A program made the position numbers and the translations under genes. Of a stretch of 64,000 bases of DNA, positions 9,889 through 18,952 are shown in pieces. Source of the stretch: Bordetella parapertussis (GTDB lineage Bacteria; Pseudomonadota; Gammaproteobacteria; Burkholderiales; Burkholderiaceae_C). The stretch is taken from contig CAMDKD010000001.1 of assembly GCA_945901125.1 (NCBI GenBank), positions 1 to 64,000 on the forward strand, written 5' to 3'. The notes beneath the pieces were generated by a model that ran no database searches, was not told where the DNA came from, and worked only from the letters and a program-made list of their open reading frames with translations. Position 1 is the stretch's first letter, and each line of letters opens with the position of its first letter.

Positions 9889-10748
9889 GAAAGCAATGCC
9901 TGTCTGGTGATCAACATCACTTGTTCATCGCCTGCGCTGGTAGACAAATACATGGCATCAAGCGCTGGAAATGCGCGGTTGAAATGTGCGATTTCATGAC
10001 CGATTTCCAACACCAACACGCCGTCAACCGTCATGAACGCAGGGGCTTGCTCGAGCAAGCCACGAATAAAACCCATGCCATCCACACCGCCGTCAAGTGC
10101 GAGTGAGGGTTCTGCTAAAAATTCTTCAGGTAACGAACCCATGCTTTGCTGGTTCACATAAGGAGGGTTGCAAACAATCAAGTCATATTTCGCTGTTGCC
10201 TGTTGCAGACCATCCGATACCCGTGTTTCTATACGTTGTTGCAAACCATGCCTTTCAATGTTGATCTGAGCCACCGCCAAAGCGTCAGCAGAAATATCTA
10301 ATGCGTCTATTTGTAATTGTGGATAAGCCAGCGCCAGCAATACCGCCAGACTGCCGCCGCCGGTGCACAAGTCGAGCGCGCGGACACTGTCCGGGTTCAA
10401 CCAAGGGTCCATGCTGCCTTGCGCAATCACTTCAGCAATCAAACTGCGGGGAATCAAACAGCGTTCATCGACATGAAAAGAAACACCTTGCAGCCAGGCT
10501 TCACCGGTCAAATAGGCCAGGGGCTGGCGTGTATCAATTCGTTTGTGCAACAAATCCTGCACCGTTTGTATATCGCTGTCAGACAAAGCTGTATTCAGCG
10601 TGGACGTGTCGGTATCTAAAGGAAGTTTCAACGCCCATAAAACCAACCAGGCGGCCTCGTCGTCTGCGCTCAGCGTGCCCTGACCGAAGGCCACCCGGGC
10701 TTGCGTCAATTCAGCGCTGCAAAAATCTATCAGTTCAACAGGCGTCAT
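9885..10748 (-). CDS. prmB: 50S ribosomal protein L3 glutamine methyltransferase PrmB
   Basis: 287-aa SAM-dependent N5-glutamine methyltransferase. The SAM-binding motif is LDLCTGGGSL (about 125-134), and the catalytic NPPY is at 194-197 within IVCNPPYV. The substrate-side segment YLTGEAWLQGVSFHVDER followed by CLIPRS resembles PrmB (ribosomal L3) more than PrmC (release factors), and the length also fits. It overlaps yheS downstream and dapE upstream by four bases each. In Burkholderiales prmB commonly lies next to dapE, which supports the call. Linking an L3 methylase and an ABC-F ribosome factor in one unit is functionally coherent. Confidence 0.9.
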   Translation of the reverse strand: MTPVELIDFCSAELTQARVAFGQGTLSADDEAAWLVLWALKLPLDTDTSTLNTALSDSDIQTVQDLLHKRIDTRQPLAYLTGEAWLQGVSFHVDERCLIPRSLIAEVIAQGSMDPWLNPDSVRALDLCTGGGSLAVLLALAYPQLQIDALDISADALAVAQINIERHGLQQRIETRVSDGLQQATAKYDLIVCNPPYVNQQSMGSLPEEFLAEPSLALDGGVDGMGFIRGLLEQAPAFMTVDGVLVLEIGHEIAHFNRAFPALDAMYLSTSAGDEQVMLITRQALLS

Positions 10749-11917
10749 GCACCTGCCGCGCTGTGTGTAAGTCGTTGCAGACGCTGCAAAATGCCAAGAT
10801 AAATATTTTTCAGGCTATCAATGTCGCTCAAACGCACAAACTCATTGATCTGGTGAATGCTGTCGTTTGGCGGGCCGAATTCAATGACTTGCGGACAGAT
10901 TTGTGCAATAAAGCGTGCGTCGCTGGTGCCGCCGGTGGTGGAGAGTTCTGTTTTCACGCCAGTGATTTCCAGAATGGACTGTTGCACGACCTCCAGCAAA
11001 TCTCCAGGCGTGGTGATGAACGGCAAGCCGCCCAAGGTCCACTTAAGCACATAGTCCAGTTGGTGTTTTTTCAAAATACTTTCAAGCCTTTGCTTCAATC
11101 CATCTGCGGTGGACTCGGTGCTGAAGCGGAAATTGAAATCGACCACCACTTCGCCGGGAATCACGTTGTTGGCACCGGTGCCGGCGTGTATGTTGCTGAC
11201 CTGCCAGCCTGTGGGTTGGAAATAGGCATTGCCTTTGTCCCATTCAACCACAGTCAATTCAGCCAATGCAGGTGCCAGCAAATGTATGGGGTTGCGCGCG
11301 AGTTGCGGGTAAGCGATATGGCCTTGCAAACCCTTGACGCTAAGTTTGCCGCTCAGCGTGCCGCGTCTGCCGTTTTTCACCATGTCGCCAATTTGATGCA
11401 CCGAGGTCGGCTCACCCACGATGCACCAATGCAAATTTTCACCACGCGCTTTCAATGCTTCCACCACTTTGACGGTGCCGTCTACAGAAGGCCCTTCTTC
11501 ATCGCTGGTCAACAAAAACGCCACATTGAAAGACGCAACGCTTTCAGCTTGGGTGAACTCCTCCGCAGCCACCACCATGGCGGCCAGCGATGTTTTCATG
11601 TCGCTGGCACCGCGCCCGAATAACTTGCCGTCGCGGTGCGTCGGTGTGAACGGGTCGCTGTCCCATTTGTTTAAAGGGCCGGTCGGCACCACATCTGTAT
11701 GACCGGCAAACACCAATGTTTTTGCATCCGGCTGATTGCTTCGCTTGATGGCCCACAAATTACTGACACGCGCATTCTCAGGACCATGATCCATGCGCTC
11801 GCATACAAACCCTAGCGCATTCAAGCGAGAGGCAATCAGCGTCAGGCATTGCGCATCCTCGGGGGTGACCGAGGGTTGTGCAATCAGTTGTTCGGCCAGG
11901 TCCAGTGTCAGCGACAT
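10745..11917 (-). CDS. dapE: Succinyl-diaminopimelate desuccinylase
   Basis: 390-aa M20-family zinc hydrolase that converts N-succinyl-L,L-diaminopimelate to L,L-DAP and succinate in lysine and peptidoglycan synthesis. Metal and catalytic motifs are FAGHTDVVP (His73, Asp75), LFGRGASDMKTS with the bridging Asp, and LTSDEEGPS with the catalytic Glu. I chose the ATG at 11917, two bases after the dapD stop, giving MSLTLDLAEQLIAQPSVTPED. A TTG two codons earlier (11923) overlaps the dapD stop and is the longest possible start. The 3' end overlaps prmB by four bases. Length and order dapC-dapD-dapE match Burkholderiales. Confidence 0.95.
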   Translation of the reverse strand: MSLTLDLAEQLIAQPSVTPEDAQCLTLIASRLNALGFVCERMDHGPENARVSNLWAIKRSNQPDAKTLVFAGHTDVVPTGPLNKWDSDPFTPTHRDGKLFGRGASDMKTSLAAMVVAAEEFTQAESVASFNVAFLLTSDEEGPSVDGTVKVVEALKARGENLHWCIVGEPTSVHQIGDMVKNGRRGTLSGKLSVKGLQGHIAYPQLARNPIHLLAPALAELTVVEWDKGNAYFQPTGWQVSNIHAGTGANNVIPGEVVVDFNFRFSTESTADGLKQRLESILKKHQLDYVLKWTLGGLPFITTPGDLLEVVQQSILEITGVKTELSTTGGTSDARFIAQICPQVIEFGPPNDSIHQINEFVRLSDIDSLKNIYLGILQRLQRLTHSAAGA

Positions 11918-11919
11918 CT

Positions 11920-12744
11920 TCAATCGCGCAGCAAGTCGTTGAGGCTGGTTTTAGCGCGTGTTTGCGCATCCACGCGTTTGACGATGACAGCGCAGTACAA
12001 GCTGTATTTGCCATCGGCGCTGGGCAAATTGCCCGACACCACGACCGAGCCTGCGGGCACGCGTCCGTAAGTGACTTCGCCGGTGGCACGGTCATAAATC
12101 TTGGTGCTTTGACCGATGTACACGCCCATGGAGATGACCGAGTTTTCTTCGATGATCACGCCTTCCACAACTTCAGAACGTGCGCCGATGAAACAGTTGT
12201 CTTCAATGATGGTGGGGTTGGCTTGCACGGGTTCCAATACACCGCCTATACCGACGCCGCCGGACAAGTGCACGTTCTTACCGATTTGCGCGCAGGAACC
12301 GACTGTGGCCCAAGTGTCGACCATGGTGTTTTCATCCACGTAAGCGCCGATATTCACGTAGCTTGGCATCAGAATCGCGCCCTTGGCGATGTAACTGCCG
12401 CGTCGCGCGACCGCAGGCGGCACCACGCGCACGCCGCTGGCTTTCATTTGCGCTTCGTCCATGTTGGAAAACTTGGTTTGCACTTTGTCGTAAAAACCGA
12501 GGTCACCGGCTTTGACCACATGGTTGTCTTTCAAACGAAATGACAGCAGAACCGCTTTTTTCAGCCACTGATGCGTTGTCCATTTGCCGACAGATTCACG
12601 CGTAGCGACACGCAGACGGCCCGAGTTGAGTTCAGCGATCACGTGTTCGACCGCATCGACCAGTTCTTTGGGCGCGGCAGAGGGGCTGTATTGGGTACGG
12701 TTTTCCCAGGCAGTATCGATAATGGATTGCAGTTGTTGAGTCAT
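11920..12744 (-). CDS. dapD: Tetrahydrodipicolinate N-succinyltransferase
   Basis: 274-aa left-handed beta-helix acyltransferase. It transfers succinyl from succinyl-CoA to tetrahydrodipicolinate, the first step of the succinylase branch to meso-DAP and lysine. The N-terminal helical part (residues 1-100) is followed by hexapeptide-type turns rich in isoleucine, valine and glycine: GAILMPSYVNIGAYVDENT, then GGVGIGGVLEP and IGARSEVVEGVIIEE. Length matches the proteobacterial enzyme. The start overlaps the dapC stop by four bases, and dapE follows immediately. No unusual residue was noted. Confidence 0.96.
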   Translation of the reverse strand: MTQQLQSIIDTAWENRTQYSPSAAPKELVDAVEHVIAELNSGRLRVATRESVGKWTTHQWLKKAVLLSFRLKDNHVVKAGDLGFYDKVQTKFSNMDEAQMKASGVRVVPPAVARRGSYIAKGAILMPSYVNIGAYVDENTMVDTWATVGSCAQIGKNVHLSGGVGIGGVLEPVQANPTIIEDNCFIGARSEVVEGVIIEENSVISMGVYIGQSTKIYDRATGEVTYGRVPAGSVVVSGNLPSADGKYSLYCAVIVKRVDAQTRAKTSLNDLLRD

Positions 12745-13943
12745 GGTGATGATGGATAGTAGGTTTGAACAAATTGAACGATACGGCGCGCCGCTTCAAG
12801 GCACTCTTCGGGTTGTGCGACCAGGGCCATGCGAATACGGCCTTGACCGGGGTTGATGCCGTCGACCTCGCGGGCCAGATAACGACCAGGCAACACAGTG
12901 ACATTGTATTGAGCCAGCAATCCCTTTGCGAAAGCCTCGTCATCGCCGCCTGGAACACCGGCCCACAAATAAAAACCAGCATCCGGCAAGGCGACATCCA
13001 GCACCTGTGCAAGCAGGGGTGTGACCTGCTCGAATTTTTGTTTGTACAAGGCGCGGTTGGCCGCCACGTGTGCTTCATCGTTCCATGCGGCAATGCTGGC
13101 TTGTTGCACCATGCCGCCCATGGCGCTGCCGTGGTAGGTGCGGTAAAGCAGAAATGGCTCGATCAACGCGGCATCCCCGGCCACAAAACCGCTGCGCAGC
13201 CCCGGCACATTGCTGCGTTTGGACAAACTGGTAAAGCAAACCAGGCGTTTGAAGTCATGCCGACCGGACAAGGCCGCAGCCTGCAAACCGCCCAGCGGAG
13301 GCGTGTCGCCAAAGTAAATTTCGCTGTAACACTCGTCCGAGGCAATCACAAAGCCGTATTGATCGCTGAGCGCAAACAGTTTTTGCCATTCGGCCAGCGG
13401 CATGACCGCACCGGTGGGGTTGCCAGGCGAGCAGACAAACAACAGGCGCGTGTGCAGCCACACGTCTTGCGGCACGCTGTCCCAGTCAATCGCGAAGTTT
13501 TTGGCGGCCACGCTGGGCGCATAGTGGATACGCGCTTGGGCCAGCAGGGCAGCACCTTCATAGATTTGGTAAAAAGGATTGGGCGACACCACCACGCTGT
13601 CAGGGCGGCCGTCAAGCACCGTTTGGGCGAAGGCAAACAAGGCTTCGCGCGAACCGTTCACCGGCAACACCTGGGTGGCGGGATCAACGCTGACCGCATA
13701 ACGCCTTTTCACCCAGTCGGCACAGGCCTGGCGGAAGGCCGGTGAACCGGCGGTGGCAGGATAAGCCGCTAATTCGCCTGAATGTGCTTGTAAAGCCTGC
13801 AAAATCAGCGCCGGTGTGGCGTGTCTGGGCTCGCCTATGCCCAAGCTGACGGGTGCCCAATCTGTACTAGGCTTCACGTCTGAAAACAAATGACGTAATC
13901 GTTCGAACGGATAGGGGTGAAGACGGGATAAAAGGGGGTTCAT
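12741..13943 (-). CDS. dapC: Succinyldiaminopimelate aminotransferase DapC
   Basis: 400-aa fold-type I PLP aminotransferase that makes N-succinyl-L,L-DAP with glutamate as donor. Motifs are VNGSREALF (97-105), CSPGNPTGA (171-179), SDECYSEIY (202-210) and the PLP lysine in TSLSKRSNVPG (Lys242). The frame stays open another 64 codons upstream, but that extension is antisense to the Hpt gene and lacks family features. Start ATG at 13943 gives MNPLLSRLHPYPFERLRHLF, typical of DapC. The start codon lies on the same CATG as the start of the divergent Hpt gene, and no clear Shine-Dalgarno sequence precedes it. The dap promoter must therefore lie within the Hpt reading frame. Confidence 0.92.
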   Translation of the reverse strand: MNPLLSRLHPYPFERLRHLFSDVKPSTDWAPVSLGIGEPRHATPALILQALQAHSGELAAYPATAGSPAFRQACADWVKRRYAVSVDPATQVLPVNGSREALFAFAQTVLDGRPDSVVVSPNPFYQIYEGAALLAQARIHYAPSVAAKNFAIDWDSVPQDVWLHTRLLFVCSPGNPTGAVMPLAEWQKLFALSDQYGFVIASDECYSEIYFGDTPPLGGLQAAALSGRHDFKRLVCFTSLSKRSNVPGLRSGFVAGDAALIEPFLLYRTYHGSAMGGMVQQASIAAWNDEAHVAANRALYKQKFEQVTPLLAQVLDVALPDAGFYLWAGVPGGDDEAFAKGLLAQYNVTVLPGRYLAREVDGINPGQGRIRMALVAQPEECLEAARRIVQFVQTYYPSSP

Positions 13944-14319
13944 GGCTGATATTATCGGTGCCATGTACAGCCACCTTGATCCCGACAGAGCGAAAGATTT
14001 CGCCATGGACAACGAACAGATGTTGAATCTGGCGCAAACTTTCGTGTCCAGTCTCGAAAACGACCTGCAATCCGTGCAACAGGCGCTAGCCGCCGAAGAC
14101 ATGGCGGCACTGCATCGACTGCTGCATACGCTCAAAGGTTATGTGACTTTTTTATGCCAGGACGCGCTGGGGCAGCAGTTGATTGCACTCGAAGCCGGCA
14201 GTCGTCATGCGGACTTTGCGCAACTCAAGCCTCAGGTGGATGCCATGCTGCCTGCATTGAATGGTTTGCACAGCGAAGTCCTGCACTGGAAAACCACGGT
14301 TTTGCAGAATCCGACCTGA
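13942..14319 (+). CDS. Orphan histidine phosphotransfer (Hpt) domain protein
   Basis: 125 aa, a single Hpt domain. The phosphorylatable histidine is His62 in LLHTLKGYVTF, the canonical HxLKG helix. Surrounding Leu/Ala-rich helices (SSLENDLQSVQQALAAEDM before, LGQQLIALEAGSRHADF after) fit the four-helix bundle. Hpt proteins relay phosphate between receiver domains of hybrid kinases and response regulators; no kinase or regulator gene lies nearby, so the partner is unknown. The start ATG at 13942 has a strong AAAGGGGG ribosome-binding site at 13931-13938, which lies inside dapC. A Met at residue 8 (13963) has no such site. It precedes smc by 52 bases. Confidence 0.8.
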   Translation: MADIIGAMYSHLDPDRAKDFAMDNEQMLNLAQTFVSSLENDLQSVQQALAAEDMAALHRLLHTLKGYVTFLCQDALGQQLIALEAGSRHADFAQLKPQVDAMLPALNGLHSEVLHWKTTVLQNPT

Positions 14320-14371
14320 TTACCCGTCGCTCATTTCCTACCGACTGTTTTACCTTTAGAAAAGGCTGAAA

Positions 14372-17300
14372 GTGCGTCTTAATTCCATCAAGTTGTCAGG
14401 CTTTAAGTCGTTTGCAGATGCCACCAATTTTTTATTGCCGGGACAACTTGTTGGTGTGGTCGGCCCCAACGGCTGCGGCAAATCCAACATCATCGATGCC
14501 GTGCGCTGGGTGCTGGGCGAAAGCCGGGCCAGTGAATTGCGCGGCGAGTCCATGCAGGACGTCATCTTCAACGGCACCAACACCCGCAAACCGGCCAGCC
14601 GCGCCAGTGTCGAACTGGTGTTTGACAACCAGAGTCACCGTGCCGGCGGACAGTGGAACCAGTTCGAGGAAATCGCAGTCAAACGGGTGCTGACACGCGA
14701 CGGCACCAGCAGTTATTACATCAACAACCAACCGGTGCGCCGCCGCGACGTGCAAGACGTTTTTCTGGGCACCGGTCTGGGCCCGCGTGCTTACGCCATC
14801 ATCGGCCAGGGCACCATCAGCCGCATCATTGAATCCAAGCCGGAAGAATTGCGCTTGTTTCTAGAAGAGGCCGCCGGTGTCTCCAAATACAAGGAACGCC
14901 GCCGCGAAACCGAAAACCGCTTGAGCGACACCCGCGAAAACCTCACACGCGTGGAAGACATACTGCGTGAATTGAACGCCAATCTGGAAAAACTCGAACG
15001 ACAGGCCGAAGTGGCGCAACGCTTTAACCATTTGCAGCAGCAAGCAACGCTCAAACAGCAGCAACAGTGGTTTTTAAAACGCGATCAGGCACAGTCCGAG
15101 CAGACCAACCTCAAACAGCAAGCCGATCTGGCCACCAATGCGTTGGAAGCCAAAAACGCCGAACTCAGCCAGATACAAGCTGCAGTCGAAACCATCAGAC
15201 AAACGCATTACGAGTCCGGCGAGCAGGTCAACCAGGCCCAGGGTCAGCTCTACCAGGCCAGTGCCGAAGTCGGCCGCCTTGAGGCCGAAATACGCTTTGT
15301 GGTTGAAGGCAGGCAGCGCGCTCAGGAACGTTTGCAACAGATTCAACAGCAAACCCTGAGCTGGACACAACAGGCTGAGCAAGCACTTGAAGAAACCGCA
15401 AGTCTTGAAGACAAAGGCACGGTATTGCATGCCCGCATGACAGAGTTGCAAACCGATTTAGAAGATCGCCAGGAGCGTTTGCCCGCATTGGAGCAAGCCT
15501 GGACAGACGCCAGAAAACAGGTGCAGCAGCAACAAGAATCGGTCAACCAGATACAGCAGCAAATGAAAGTGTTGGCGGCTGAACAACGCGGTTTGCAGGA
15601 ACAATCCCGCCAACTGGAGCAGCGCCTGGAGCGTTTGCAAACTGACCGTAATGCGCTGGCCGCGCCCGATGAAGCTCAACTGACACAACTGCAACAGCAG
15701 CTGAACCTCGCTCAGACTTTGTCCGAACAAACGCAGGCCCAACTCGACGAACTCGAGGCCATGGTTGAGGAGATAGAAAACAACCGCCGCCAAGCCCAGG
15801 AAGCCTCTAACCGCGAGTCCGCTAAGTTGGTGGAACTCCAGGCGCGTCAGCAAGCTTTGAAGGCTTTGCAGGAAAAACTGCGCAGCGACGAACGATTGAC
15901 GCCTTGGTTGAGCAAGCACGGTTTGCAATCACTGCAGCCTTTGTGGAGCAAAGTGCATGTCACGCCCGGCTGGGAGCAGGCGCTTGAATCCGCACTGCGC
16001 GAACGGCTTGCCGCGCTTGAAGTTTCCCGGCTTGACACGGTGAAAGCTTTCGGCGCAGATGCCCCGGCGGCCAAATTGAGTTTTTATTCACCTGCGGTAA
16101 CTGTCGCGGCTCAAAGTGTCGGCGGCTTGCCGCGCTTGTTCGATCAATTGAAATTGAACGATGTCGCATTGAACGGTTTGTTCGGCGATTGGCTGACCGG
16201 TTGCTACACGGCCAACAGCTTGGACGAAGCGCTTGCCTGCCGCGCGCAATTACAAGCCGGTCAACAGGTGTTCACTCCGCAAGGTCATGCGGTCGGTTTG
16301 CACAGCGTGAGTTTTTACGCGCAGGACAGCGAGCAATCCGGTTTGCTGGCGCGCGCCCAGGAAATTGAAAACCTGGACAAACAAATCCGTGCCCAGTCGC
16401 TGATGGCGGAAGAAGCCCGCTTGCAATTGTCACGCGCCGAATCCGCGGCGGCCCAATCGGCGCAGCAACGCACCCAAAAACGTGTGGAAGCCACACAAAC
16501 ACAGTCTCAGGCCCACAGTTTGAACGTGGAGTTTTTGCGTGTGCAACAACTGGCCGAGCAAGTCCGTACACGCCAAGGCGAGCTGTCCGGTGAAGCCGAT
16601 GAATTGAAAGCGCAGTTCGAGCAGTTACAGCAGCGCGCACAAGCGGACGAAGCCGGTTTCGAAACCTTGGACATGCAGTTGGCGCAGGCGCAAGAGCGCC
16701 AGGTCATGCTGGAGGAAAAAGCCGAACTTGCTGAGCAGCAATCCAACCAGTCACGCGAAGCCTTGCGCCAGATCGAACGCCAAAGCCAGGAAACCGAGTT
16801 TGAGTTGCGCAGCTTGAACGCCAAAGCTGCCGAATTGCAACGCACACGGGACACAGCGGCTCAGCAAATCCAGCAACTCTCGGCAGAGCACACGCGCCAG
16901 CAAGCTGAACTCGACACCTTGTCCGACACCGCAGCGCAAGCCGGTTTGCAGGATGCACTGGCATTGAAAGTCGAGCGTGAAAATCTGCTTGCCGCCAAGC
17001 GCTCCGAGTACGACGGATTGACACACCAATTGCGCACCAGCAATGAAGACCGTTTGAAAATTGAACGCGAACTCGATCCCATGCGCCAACGCATTGTTGA
17101 CTCGCAGTTGAAGGAGCAGGCCGCGCGTCTGGGCTTCGAGCAGTACGACCGTTTCTTGCAGGAAGCGCAAGCCGATGTGGCCGCCATTGAGGCTTCCATT
17201 CAAGCGGACCAAGTGAAATTACACGGACTGCAAACCGAGGTAGACCAGTTACAGCGCGAGATTCAATCGCTGGGCGCGGTCAATCTGGCGGCGCTTGATG

Positions 17301-17887
17301 AACTCGGCGTCGCCAGCGAGCGCAAACATTTCCTGGATGCGCAATCTGCCGACTTGAACGAGGCCATCAATACGCTTGAAGATGCGATCCGCAAAATCGA
17401 TATTGAAACCCGTGCACTGCTGGGTCAAACCTTTGAAACGGTCAACCACCATTTCGGTCTGATGTTCCCCGAGTTGTTCGGCGGCGGTACCGCCAAACTG
17501 GTGATGACGGGCGATGAAATTCTGGACTCCGGCGTGCAAGTCATGGCGCAACCGCCGGGTAAGAAAAACCAAACCATTTATTTGTTGTCCGGTGGTGAAA
17601 AAGCCTTGACCGCCATCGCGCTGGTGTTTGCTATCTTCCAACTGAACCCGGCGCCATTTTGTTTGCTTGACGAGGTCGACGCGCCGCTGGATGATGCCAA
17701 CACCGAGCGGTACAGCAAATTGGTATCGAGCATGTCCAAAGAAACCCAGTTCCTCTTTATTTCGCACAACAAAATTGCCATGGAAATGGCCGAACAATTG
17801 ATCGGAGTCACCATGCAGGAGCAAGGCGTGTCGCGTATCGTGGCGGTTGACATGGAGTCCGCAGTCTCCATGGTTGAATCTTCATGA
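14372..17887 (+). CDS. smc: Chromosome segregation protein SMC
   Basis: 1171 aa with classical SMC architecture. An N-terminal ATPase half carries Walker A GPNGCGKSN (31-39). A long Gln/Glu/Arg-rich coiled coil runs from about 165 to 505. The hinge spans about 505-650 with GLPRLFDQLKL. The returning coiled coil covers about 665-1020, and the C-terminal ATPase half holds signature LSGGEKAL (about 1072-1079) and Walker B FCLLDEVDAPLDD. SMC dimers with ScpA/ScpB compact and segregate the chromosome. The GTG start at 14372, with AAGG just upstream, gives the standard N-terminus MRLNSIKLSGFKSF. The gene is followed by zipA and ligA, the usual Burkholderiales order. Confidence 0.97.
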   Translation: MRLNSIKLSGFKSFADATNFLLPGQLVGVVGPNGCGKSNIIDAVRWVLGESRASELRGESMQDVIFNGTNTRKPASRASVELVFDNQSHRAGGQWNQFEEIAVKRVLTRDGTSSYYINNQPVRRRDVQDVFLGTGLGPRAYAIIGQGTISRIIESKPEELRLFLEEAAGVSKYKERRRETENRLSDTRENLTRVEDILRELNANLEKLERQAEVAQRFNHLQQQATLKQQQQWFLKRDQAQSEQTNLKQQADLATNALEAKNAELSQIQAAVETIRQTHYESGEQVNQAQGQLYQASAEVGRLEAEIRFVVEGRQRAQERLQQIQQQTLSWTQQAEQALEETASLEDKGTVLHARMTELQTDLEDRQERLPALEQAWTDARKQVQQQQESVNQIQQQMKVLAAEQRGLQEQSRQLEQRLERLQTDRNALAAPDEAQLTQLQQQLNLAQTLSEQTQAQLDELEAMVEEIENNRRQAQEASNRESAKLVELQARQQALKALQEKLRSDERLTPWLSKHGLQSLQPLWSKVHVTPGWEQALESALRERLAALEVSRLDTVKAFGADAPAAKLSFYSPAVTVAAQSVGGLPRLFDQLKLNDVALNGLFGDWLTGCYTANSLDEALACRAQLQAGQQVFTPQGHAVGLHSVSFYAQDSEQSGLLARAQEIENLDKQIRAQSLMAEEARLQLSRAESAAAQSAQQRTQKRVEATQTQSQAHSLNVEFLRVQQLAEQVRTRQGELSGEADELKAQFEQLQQRAQADEAGFETLDMQLAQAQERQVMLEEKAELAEQQSNQSREALRQIERQSQETEFELRSLNAKAAELQRTRDTAAQQIQQLSAEHTRQQAELDTLSDTAAQAGLQDALALKVERENLLAAKRSEYDGLTHQLRTSNEDRLKIERELDPMRQRIVDSQLKEQAARLGFEQYDRFLQEAQADVAAIEASIQADQVKLHGLQTEVDQLQREIQSLGAVNLAALDELGVASERKHFLDAQSADLNEAINTLEDAIRKIDIETRALLGQTFETVNHHFGLMFPELFGGGTAKLVMTGDEILDSGVQVMAQPPGKKNQTIYLLSGGEKALTAIALVFAIFQLNPAPFCLLDEVDAPLDDANTERYSKLVSSMSKETQFLFISHNKIAMEMAEQLIGVTMQEQGVSRIVAVDMESAVSMVESS

Positions 17888-17897
17888 AGGCCTGCTC

Positions 17898-18944
17898 ATG
17901 AGTAATTTGCAACTGTGGTTGGCGATTGCCGGCGGCCTGGTGCTGGTGATTGTGGTGGCGCACAGCACCTGGACTTCGCGCCAAAGTCAGCCCAAGCAGG
18001 CTGAACCCCTTCTGTCTGCCGATGAATTGCAAGCGCTGAATGTGCTCCCCGGCATGGACGGCGACAAGCGCGAACCGTCTATGGATGCCGATCTTCAGCA
18101 TGATTTTTTAGAACGTGATGTGTCTTCGCAGTTGGATGCATTGATCGATGTGATCGCCACCATGGAACTGGATGCCCCTGTCTCAGGCGAAGCCGCGCTG
18201 GCGGCCTTACCGCCGATACGCCGTGTCGGTAACAAACTGTTTGTCGTTGAAGGTTTGAATGCAGACAACGGCAATTGGGAAATCTTGCAGGCCCAGCGTT
18301 TTTACAGCGGTTTTCAAGCCGGTATTCAAGTCGCCAACCGGCAAGGTCCGTTGAATGAAATCGATTTTTCCGAGTTCGTGGTCAAAGCCCAGGCGTTTGC
18401 CGAAGTCTTTTCAGCCACGCCTGAATTCCCCGATATGCACGAAGCCCTGGCCCATGCGCGTGAACTCGATCAGTTCGCCGGTGCCCACGACGCCCAGCTC
18501 AGCTTCACTTTGCAAGCGCGTAAATCGGCCTGGAGTCCGGGTTATGTGCAACAGCAAGCAGCTCGCCAAGGCTTTGTGCCCGGCGTCATCCCCGGTCGCA
18601 TGGTGGTACCCGCTTCACACACCGGTTTGCCGCCAGTGCTGGTCTTGCATTTTGATGCGCGTGCTGCCATGGCCGAGGACCCAAACCAAGCCGCTTTGCG
18701 CAGCATCAGCCTGACTTTGGACGTACCGCAGGTGTCTCAATCAGAGCAGGCCTTTGCCCGCATGTGCGAAGCTGCACAGTCTTTGGCCGATGCCATGGAC
18801 GGCATGGTCACTGACGACAACGGTCAATCTTTGTCCGAGCAGGCGATTCACATGATCGACCAGGATTTGCGCAAACTCTACGATGAGCTTGCCGCCCGCG
18901 ACCTGGCCGCTGGTTCTTTGCAAGCGCGTCGGCTTTTCAGCTAA
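17898..18944 (+). CDS. zipA: Cell division protein ZipA-like, FtsZ-binding
   Basis: 348 aa. A single N-terminal membrane helix (LQLWLAIAGGLVLVIVVA, residues 4-21) is followed by a charged linker and a ZipA C-terminal domain from about residue 110 (LFVVEGLNADNGNWEIL onward). ZipA tethers FtsZ filaments to the inner membrane. Start ATG 17898 is chosen because it places the helix at the extreme N-terminus; the frame is open back to 17847, but that part overlaps smc. The linker is shorter and less Pro/Gln-rich than in enteric ZipA, typical for betaproteobacterial versions. Context smc-zipA-ligA supports the call even though sequence similarity to enteric ZipA is modest. Confidence 0.87.
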   Translation: MSNLQLWLAIAGGLVLVIVVAHSTWTSRQSQPKQAEPLLSADELQALNVLPGMDGDKREPSMDADLQHDFLERDVSSQLDALIDVIATMELDAPVSGEAALAALPPIRRVGNKLFVVEGLNADNGNWEILQAQRFYSGFQAGIQVANRQGPLNEIDFSEFVVKAQAFAEVFSATPEFPDMHEALAHARELDQFAGAHDAQLSFTLQARKSAWSPGYVQQQAARQGFVPGVIPGRMVVPASHTGLPPVLVLHFDARAAMAEDPNQAALRSISLTLDVPQVSQSEQAFARMCEAAQSLADAMDGMVTDDNGQSLSEQAIHMIDQDLRKLYDELAARDLAAGSLQARRLFS

Positions 18945-18952
18945 AGAAAGAC

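Noticed and set aside
10301..11623. 440-codon open frame on the plus strand
   Set aside because: It is antisense to prmB and dapE, which have full family motifs; its translation shows no recognisable domain and has low-complexity composition.
13944..14135. Upstream extension of dapC by 64 codons
   Set aside because: Cys/Ser-rich sequence without family similarity, lying antisense to the Hpt gene.
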